Assembly: GCA_947623845.1 (NCBI GenBank)
Contig: CANQHM010000044.1
Span: 1 to 9,580 of the forward strand
Direction: 5' to 3'
Length of the DNA: 9,580 nucleotides
From: an uncultured Bacilli bacterium
GTDB lineage: Bacteria > Bacillota_I > Bacilli_A > RF39 > UBA660
Shown here: piece after piece, positions 5,449 through 9,580 of the stretch
How positions within the stretch are numbered: the stretch's first letter is position 1
Layout of the letters: the number at the start of each line of letters is the position of its first letter
The notes under the pieces: model-generated
What the model saw: the letters and a program-made list of their open reading frames with translations, nothing else
Database searches by the model: none
What the model was told of the DNA's origin: nothing
Made by a program: the position numbers and the translations under genes

Positions 5449-7230
5449 CTATTCTGCTGATAAAATAGAGCGGAACGAAATATTCCATGCCGCATTACCA
5501 TGAACATTGGCAAACGCGAAGACACCTGCACTAGTGCCATGGTTGTACTGGGCTCCGTATGTGAACCATGGGTTTGCACCACTAGTAGTAGCATTAGGGA
5601 AGACTGCTAAATCTCCATTCCATCCTCCTGCACCAACTCCAAAATTTGACAATGTTTCCCTTGTTGCATCTCCTAAATGTCCTCTTGCATGTGTTAAAGT
5701 ATTATTGCTAAATGTATACATATCATAATACTTAGCATCTGGTAATGATGTAGCTTGTAATCCACTACTTGCGATATATAATCCTCCACCTGTTTGATTT
5801 ACAGTTGCACCCATTACATATTCAAATGCTCCTCCGGCCATGTCATAAACTCCGTATATATTACCAGTTGTACTTGCTTTTACTCCTCCAGTATTCCATT
5901 TTTTGTCATCGTCACATTTGGCTGGAGTATTTTCTTCTGTATTCCATTTTACTTTTGCACTTACACTTTCTCCTACACATCCAGTATATGTCCCTCCATA
6001 GGCCCAAGAAACGAAAGTTTCATTTGTTCCAGTACCTTGAGCTGTATTATTTATCCATACTTCACATGCTGCAAAATCCATTCCATCTATATTACAAGTA
6101 TTCTCATCTTTATATATTCCATATATACTTTGAGTTAAATATGCTACTGCTCCCCATTCAATATTTTTCATTAAATGTGTATCTACTTCTGTAGAATTTA
6201 AGTTATACTTAGAATTTGTTTCAATTGCTCTTTCTGCGTTAAATATTGCATTTACCATTTTTACAACCATTGATGTCTTATCTGGTAATATCGTTATTTC
6301 ACTTATAACATTAATTTTTCTTCCAGTTGGATCGGTTGGATCACTTGGTTCAAATTTCCCTACCCAAAATCCTGGTAATTCAGTTTCTCCAAATGTAAAT
6401 GCTGGATGCGTATACCAATCGTTGTTTTGAACAGTATTTTCAGTTCCTTTTTTTACACATTTTTCTTCTACTGTTCCGTCTTTCATATCGGTATAAGTAC
6501 AAGTTATGTCACCGGTATTTTCTGTATCTTTTTCAAATTTAATATTAATTAATTGCTTTGGTTTACCTTCATTATTGACATTCCATAATTGATACTTGTA
6601 TCTTGGTATCCATACATACATTTGAAGAACTTCTTCCATAGGTACTTGGATTCCAGCGATATCATCTCTTAATGTATTATCTGATTTAAAATATTTGTTT
6701 TTTATTGTTGTATTAGATGCATCTACTAATACGGCATTCGCCCATCTATGATCTCTATAGTTATACCAATCAGTATTTAAATCAGCAACATACATTAAAC
6801 CATTATTGCCATATACTATAGGAATCATACCTTGATATAACTCTGGCGTATTAGGAAGGTTACCTGTTTCAAATTTTATGGTACACTTATTTGGGCCTTT
6901 ACTACTAAAGTGAAATTCCCATTCAGTATTGTCAAAATAAGCTTCTTGATATTCTTTATCACATTCAATACCAGTATATATGATACCAGAATCTTTATTA
7001 GGAAAATTATCTTCTGTTTTACCATCTACTAAAACTGATAAATAAATATCTCTTTTCTTAAAACTATCAACATTATTATATACTAAATTATTAGTGTGTC
7101 TTACTTGGTATAGTGCATAAGTACTTCCTATTGCTATAATAACTAAGAGAGTACACACTCCAATAATTATTTTATTTTTATTACCTTTCTTTATTTTGTC
7201 TAATTCTTTTTCAGGATTAATCTTTCTCAT
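5449..7230 (-). CDS. Membrane-anchored C-type-lectin/FGE-fold surface protein, DGR target-like (paralogue 2)
   Basis: A 593-residue paralogue of the preceding surface protein with the same parts: basic leader beginning MRKINPEKELDKIKK, membrane helix ~20-41 ending YALYQVRHT, beta domain with C90-C116, LYQGMIPIVY, then the lectin-like fold (MYVWIPRYKYQLWNV ~204, HPAFTFG ~275, GFWVGKFEPSDPTDP ~287, TTGNIYGVYDMAGGAFEYVMG ~454-474, GHLGDATRE 518-526). Cysteine pairs of the middle region are kept. The C-terminus (NPWFTYGAQYNHG to FRSIL) is an excellent match to the frame of DGR variable proteins from gut Firmicutes as I recall them. Unlike paralogue 1, it has no poly-G promoter; its upstream DNA carries inverted repeats and faces a divergent XRE regulator. 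Ribosome site: AAGGTAGG about 7-11 bases before the ATG. It ends in TAG and is followed by a strong terminator. The ligand is unknown. Confidence 0.8.
   Translation of the reverse strand: MRKINPEKELDKIKKGNKNKIIIGVCTLLVIIAIGSTYALYQVRHTNNLVYNNVDSFKKRDIYLSVLVDGKTEDNFPNKDSGIIYTGIECDKEYQEAYFDNTEWEFHFSSKGPNKCTIKFETGNLPNTPELYQGMIPIVYGNNGLMYVADLNTDWYNYRDHRWANAVLVDASNTTIKNKYFKSDNTLRDDIAGIQVPMEEVLQMYVWIPRYKYQLWNVNNEGKPKQLINIKFEKDTENTGDITCTYTDMKDGTVEEKCVKKGTENTVQNNDWYTHPAFTFGETELPGFWVGKFEPSDPTDPTGRKINVISEITILPDKTSMVVKMVNAIFNAERAIETNSKYNLNSTEVDTHLMKNIEWGAVAYLTQSIYGIYKDENTCNIDGMDFAACEVWINNTAQGTGTNETFVSWAYGGTYTGCVGESVSAKVKWNTEENTPAKCDDDKKWNTGGVKASTTGNIYGVYDMAGGAFEYVMGATVNQTGGGLYIASSGLQATSLPDAKYYDMYTFSNNTLTHARGHLGDATRETLSNFGVGAGGWNGDLAVFPNATTSGANPWFTYGAQYNHGTSAGVFAFANVHGNAAWNISFRSILSAE
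5461..5571 (-). other. Candidate DGR variable region of paralogue 2
   Basis: This covers codons 554-590 (PWF to FRSIL). Between fixed residues (G, G, AGVFAF, HG, FRS) lie codons TAC, GCC, TAC, AAC, CAT, AGT, GCC, AAT, GTT, CAT and AAT, each derivable from AAC or AAT by changing only A, the hallmark of adenine-directed mutagenesis. The 5461-5580 stretch is about 48% GC by count, against about 27% in a sample of the same gene at 6241-6300, as expected when template adenines become other bases. The TTCCGC segment near the end could correspond to the initiation-of-homing site. The template is not in the window, so this stays unproven. Confidence 0.6.
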
Positions 7231-7252
7231 AACAATACCTACCTTTTATTTA

Positions 7253-7293
7253 AGTATAATTCGAGAGTCTTAAAATATTTGTCGAATTATACT
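7253..7293. promoter_or_regulatory. 12-bp perfect inverted repeat with a -10 box in each arm
   Basis: AGTATAATTCGA (7253-7264) and its exact inverse TCGAATTATACT (7282-7293) flank 17 bases in the divergent region between paralogue 2 and the XRE gene. Each arm contains TATAAT, one facing each gene; neither has a recognisable -35 box at the right distance. This fits an operator/promoter bound by a dimeric regulator, plausibly the adjacent XRE protein. The -10 on the minus strand (7286-7291) is the best start signal for paralogue 2. Confidence 0.5.
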
Positions 7294-7309
7294 CTACTTT
7301 CTTTTAAAG

Positions 7310-7344
7310 TATAGCACACTATTTTATAAAAATCTAGTGCTATA
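7310..7344. repeat. Second inverted repeat in the divergent regulatory region
   Basis: TATAGCAC (7310-7317) and GTGCTATA (7337-7344) are exact 8-bp inverted copies 19 bases apart, and a further GCAC follows at 7346-7349, making a small GTGC-TATAA-GCAC stem. With the repeat at 7253-7293 this gives two spaced dyads between the divergent genes. A regulator-binding role is inferred. Confidence 0.4.
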
Positions 7345-7399
7345 AGCACATAAACTAATGGTTAACTTTATTAGAAAATATAAATAGGAGTTGATATTA

Positions 7400-7651
7400 G
7401 TGGCGGTAGGAATTAAAGTTAAAAATGAAGATACTTTTTATTATGATATTGTAAGAAAGAATATTAAAAAATATCGCAAAGAGAAAGGTTATACTTTACA
7501 AAGATTAGCAGAAGAAGCTGATATGAGTATGGACTATTTAGCAGAAATAGAAAGTGAAAAAAGAAGAAAAAGTTTTAGTTTAGCTATTTTAGGAAGAATA
7601 GCAGATGTTTTAGATGTTGATATTATAAATTTTTTTAAATCACAAAAATAA
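7400..7651 (+). CDS. XRE-family helix-turn-helix regulator
   Basis: An 83-residue DNA-binding protein consisting of little more than one Cro/C1-type helix-turn-helix domain: IVRKNIKKYRKEKGYTLQRLAEEADMSMDYLAEIESEKRRKS with the final helices LAILGRIADVLDVDIINFF. It should act as a dimeric cytoplasmic repressor. I place the start at GTG 7400 because AGGAG (7386-7390) lies nine bases before it; the in-frame TTG at 7391 directly abuts that site and is unlikely. It is divergent from lectin-like paralogue 2 across a region with two inverted repeats, so autoregulation and control of that gene are the natural hypothesis. Its 3' end overlaps the end of spmB, convergent, by 12 bases, with no terminator between them. 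The target is not shown by sequence. Confidence 0.85.
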   Translation: MAVGIKVKNEDTFYYDIVRKNIKKYRKEKGYTLQRLAEEADMSMDYLAEIESEKRRKSFSLAILGRIADVLDVDIINFFKSQK

Positions 7652-8161
7652 CCATTTAACGACAATAAAACTAGCAATGATACCAACTAGGTCGGCACAT
7701 AATCCTACAGGGAGAGCATACCTAGTTTTTGTTATTTTTACACTACCAAAATAGAGAGCTAAAACATAGATGGTAGTATCGGTACACCCTTGTAAAGTAG
7801 ATGCTAGTAAGCCAAGATAACTATCGGGTCCAAAGGTTTGTAAAATATTTGAGAGAATCGCTAAAGAAGCGGTGCCACTAATAGGTCTTACTAAAGCCAT
7901 AGGAAGTATTTCTAAAGGAATATTTACTTTGGCAAAGAAGTTGCTTAAAAATCCTAAAATAAAATAGATAACATTACTACGAATAAAGATGTTGATAGCG
8001 AATACCATCGCCACAATAGCGGGGGCAAGTTTAAAAATGGTAACTAAACCATCTTTAGCTCCTTCTAAAAAAGTATCATAAACATTTACTTTTTTCTTAA
8101 AACCATAAAAGATAATACCTAAAACAATTAAAGGAATTATAACACTAGATATAAAACTCAT
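7640..8161 (-). CDS. spmB: Spore maturation protein B
   Basis: A 173-residue membrane protein of the SpmB/nucleoside-recognition (Gate) domain family, with about five membrane segments. Recognisable blocks are FKLAPAIVAMVFAINIFIRS, LPMALVRPISGTASLAIL and GPDSYLGLLASTLQGCTDTTIYVLALYFGSV, which are typical of SpmB. In Bacillus subtilis SpmA and SpmB are needed together for proper dehydration of the spore core; homologues also occur in species that do not sporulate. The ATG overlaps the stop of spmA as ATGA and has a strong AGAAGGAGG site 7 bases upstream, so the pair is translationally coupled. The 3' end overlaps the convergent regulator gene. Confidence 0.92.
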   Translation of the reverse strand: MSFISSVIIPLIVLGIIFYGFKKKVNVYDTFLEGAKDGLVTIFKLAPAIVAMVFAINIFIRSNVIYFILGFLSNFFAKVNIPLEILPMALVRPISGTASLAILSNILQTFGPDSYLGLLASTLQGCTDTTIYVLALYFGSVKITKTRYALPVGLCADLVGIIASFIVVKWLFL

Positions 8162-8733
8162 TTATGCCTCCTTCTAATTAGATAATCAATAAATAATCCC
8201 GCGGCACTCGCGATAAAGGTTGCAATTAAGGAAGATAAGATAATACAAGATGGGTTACTACTACCAGATGCCATACGAAGCGCAATAACAGTGGTAGGGA
8301 TAATGGTGACACCTGAGGTATTTAAAACTAAAAAGGTGATCATGGCGTCACTAGCTTTCGTTTTATCTTTATTTTCTTTTTGCATTTCTTCCATCGCTTT
8401 AAGGCCAAAAGGAGTCGCCGCACTACCTAACCCAATCATATTAGCAGCGATGTTACTCGCCATATAACCTAAAGCTTTGGAACTTTTTAGTGAAGGAAAT
8501 ATACGTGATAATAAGGGTTTGATAAGATGGGCAAATTTATCTAATAAGCCACTAGAACTAGCAATATTCATAAGACCTGACCATAACACCATCATAGGAA
8601 TTAAATCAATTACTAAGTTAATACCCGATTTCGCACTTAAAACTATTTCATTATTTATGGCTTCAATATTTCCACTTACTAAACCATATAAAATCCCAAT
8701 ACTAATTAAACCAACCCAAACAATATTAATCAT
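8158..8733 (-). CDS. spmA: Spore maturation protein A
   Basis: A 191-residue membrane protein of the SpmA family, partner of SpmB. The Gate-domain region is clear: VIDLIPMMVLWSGLMNIASSSGLL, GYMASNIAANMIGLGSAATPFGLKAMEEMQ and FLVLNTSGVTIIPTTVIALR. I choose the ATG at 8733, which overlaps the stop of the upstream carboxypeptidase as ATGA, over an in-frame TTG two codons earlier (8739) that also overlaps it; the ribosome site is weak (TTTGGAA), fitting translational coupling. The basic C-terminus (LIRRRHK) should be cytoplasmic. The order carboxypeptidase-spmA-spmB is the same as dacB-spmA-spmB in Bacillus. Confidence 0.93.
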   Translation of the reverse strand: MINIVWVGLISIGILYGLVSGNIEAINNEIVLSAKSGINLVIDLIPMMVLWSGLMNIASSSGLLDKFAHLIKPLLSRIFPSLKSSKALGYMASNIAANMIGLGSAATPFGLKAMEEMQKENKDKTKASDAMITFLVLNTSGVTIIPTTVIALRMASGSSNPSCIILSSLIATFIASAAGLFIDYLIRRRHK

Positions 8734-9580
8734 TTCCAAAACATTAGAAAATCTAAAAGTCTTTTAAAGAAACTTTTCTTTTCTGCTTTCTTTAGATTTT
8801 TACTTAATAAGATATTTTTTTCTAATACTTTTTTACCATCTATTTTAATAATCGCTTTCCCTACCGCATCCCCTTCTAGAGCTTGAGGATTTTTTTCGAT
8901 TTCATAAGTTACAGTTACTTTTTCTTTATTCTTTTTTAGGATATAAACATCACTATCGATATAAAGAGTACCATCATAATAATTATCATTAATATTTAAT
9001 GTTTCTTTATCAAGTACTAGTTCTCTTTCATATTTTTGAAAATTTTCTTCATATAAGTTTTTATGATCAAGAAAGTCATTACCATCATTTAAAGTAACAA
9101 CAATTAAGTTTTTATTATCTTTAGAAGCACTAGTTACTAAAGTACGACGAGCTTTTTCCGTAAATCCGGTTTTACCACCAGTCGTATATTTATACATACT
9201 TAATAGTTTATTTTTATTATGCCAGACGTAAGTTTTATAATCGGTTTTAACGGTTATATCTTTGGTACTAACAATAGTTTTAAAAGTTTTATTTTGCATA
9301 GCATAAGCCATTAGTAAAGCCATATCATAAGCGGTCGACGTATTACCATTACCATCTTGTTCTTCTAAGCCACTACTATTTACAAAAGTGGTATCTTTCA
9401 TACCCAGAATACTTGCTTTCTCATTCATTAAAGAAACGAAGTTTTCCATACTACCACCTACATATTTGGCAATCATCATGGCGGCATCATTCCCACTTCT
9501 TAACATTAAACCATATAACATATCTTTTAAAGTCATATGTTCCCCTATTTCAATATAAATACCACTACCATAACTTCTTA
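8730..9580 (-). CDS. dacB: D-alanyl-D-alanine carboxypeptidase (PBP5/DacB-DacF type), 5' end outside the window
   Basis: A low-molecular-mass penicillin-binding protein (peptidase S11) that removes the terminal D-Ala from peptidoglycan stem peptides outside the membrane. Visible active-site motifs are SGN in LRSGNDAA and KTG in TTGGKTGFTEKARRTLV; the nucleophile motif SxxK must lie beyond the right edge. The frame stays open through 14 codons upstream of the ATG at 9534-9536 to the window end, reading GSGIYIEIGEHMTLKDMLYG, normal S11 sequence, so that ATG is internal and the gene is cut by the window. After the catalytic domain comes a PBP5-associated beta domain, then a basic amphipathic C-terminal helix (KKSFFKRLLDFLMFWK) that should anchor it to the membrane. 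It ends in TGA overlapping spmA. The dacB symbol rests on the spmAB context; dacF is the alternative. Confidence 0.9.
   Translation of the reverse strand, partial: RSYGSGIYIEIGEHMTLKDMLYGLMLRSGNDAAMMIAKYVGGSMENFVSLMNEKASILGMKDTTFVNSSGLEEQDGNGNTSTAYDMALLMAYAMQNKTFKTIVSTKDITVKTDYKTYVWHNKNKLLSMYKYTTGGKTGFTEKARRTLVTSASKDNKNLIVVTLNDGNDFLDHKNLYEENFQKYERELVLDKETLNINDNYYDGTLYIDSDVYILKKNKEKVTVTYEIEKNPQALEGDAVGKAIIKIDGKKVLEKNILLSKNLKKAEKKSFFKRLLDFLMFWK

Noticed and set aside
5769..6194. Plus-strand open frames opposite the lectin-like genes (also 3853-4077, 4280-4516, 5507-5728, 5794-6138)
   Set aside because: They lie fully inside convincing minus-strand genes, have odd compositions rich in His, Leu, Tyr, Ser and Cys, and lack ribosome sites; they are shadows of the real frames.
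3493..7230. Calling the paralogues formylglycine-generating enzymes
   Set aside because: The fold frame is similar (GNxYGxYDMxGGxxEYV, FRSVL) but the C-terminal cysteine context used by active FGE enzymes is absent and the region varies freely between the two copies.
7253..7293. Invertible promoter (DNA inversion switch)
   Set aside because: The arms are 12 bp with only 17 bp between them, too short for the usual invertible elements, and no recombinase gene is nearby; an operator is more likely.
8158..8733. Mycoplasma-type code (TGA as Trp)
   Set aside because: Tryptophans here are TGG, and TGA ends the carboxypeptidase, spmA and spmB exactly where their families end.
1..9580. CRISPR arrays, tRNA or rRNA genes, insertion sequences
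   Set aside because: No regularly spaced direct repeats, no tRNA or rRNA-like segments and no transposase frames were seen.

Overview
The window is AT-rich (intergenic and most coding DNA look like roughly 27-33% GC by eye) and uses the ordinary bacterial code: tryptophans are TGG, and three neighbouring genes at the right end stop with TGA. LemA, a DUF368 lipid-carrier transporter, SpmA/SpmB, a D,D-carboxypeptidase and clean AGGAGG ribosome sites point to a low-GC Firmicute (Bacilli or Clostridia relative). The two large surface proteins resemble proteins I associate with uncultured gut Bacilli, but that placement is from memory and not tested.

Layout. 1-290: a compact locus with the features of a type I toxin-antitoxin pair. 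A 25-residue hydrophobic peptide on the minus strand (130-207) faces a convergent plus-strand small RNA (about 61-147) that has its own promoter and terminator. The extreme left edge is the -35 half of a poly-G promoter reading out of the window. 305-2623: a DUF2207 membrane protein and lemA, both minus strand, each followed by a hairpin terminator. 2686-3474: a DUF368 (PopT-like) undecaprenyl-phosphate translocase on the plus strand. 3493-7230: two tandem minus-strand paralogues, each a membrane-anchored protein of about 600 residues ending in a C-type-lectin/FGE-like fold. 7400-7651: a small XRE-type regulator divergent from the second paralogue, across an intergenic region rich in inverted repeats. 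7640-9580: a translationally coupled carboxypeptidase-spmA-spmB operon on the minus strand, with the carboxypeptidase cut by the right edge.

Most interesting part. The last ~37 residues of the two lectin-fold proteins look like variable repeats of a diversity-generating retroelement (DGR): a fixed frame (PWF..., G.F, FRS(V/I)L) of identical length carries near-random residues at the positions that are Asn codons in typical templates, and local GC is higher there than in the rest of the gene. No reverse transcriptase or template repeat lies in the window. Separately, the first paralogue's promoter has a run of ten G between TTGAC and TATAAT, a layout expected for slipped-strand phase variation, and a matching TTGAC-poly-G element forms the left edge of the window. 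The second paralogue instead has a promoter region with inverted repeats facing an XRE regulator. Together this suggests surface display proteins diversified in sequence by a DGR and switched in expression by G-tract length or a local repressor. That combined reading is inference.
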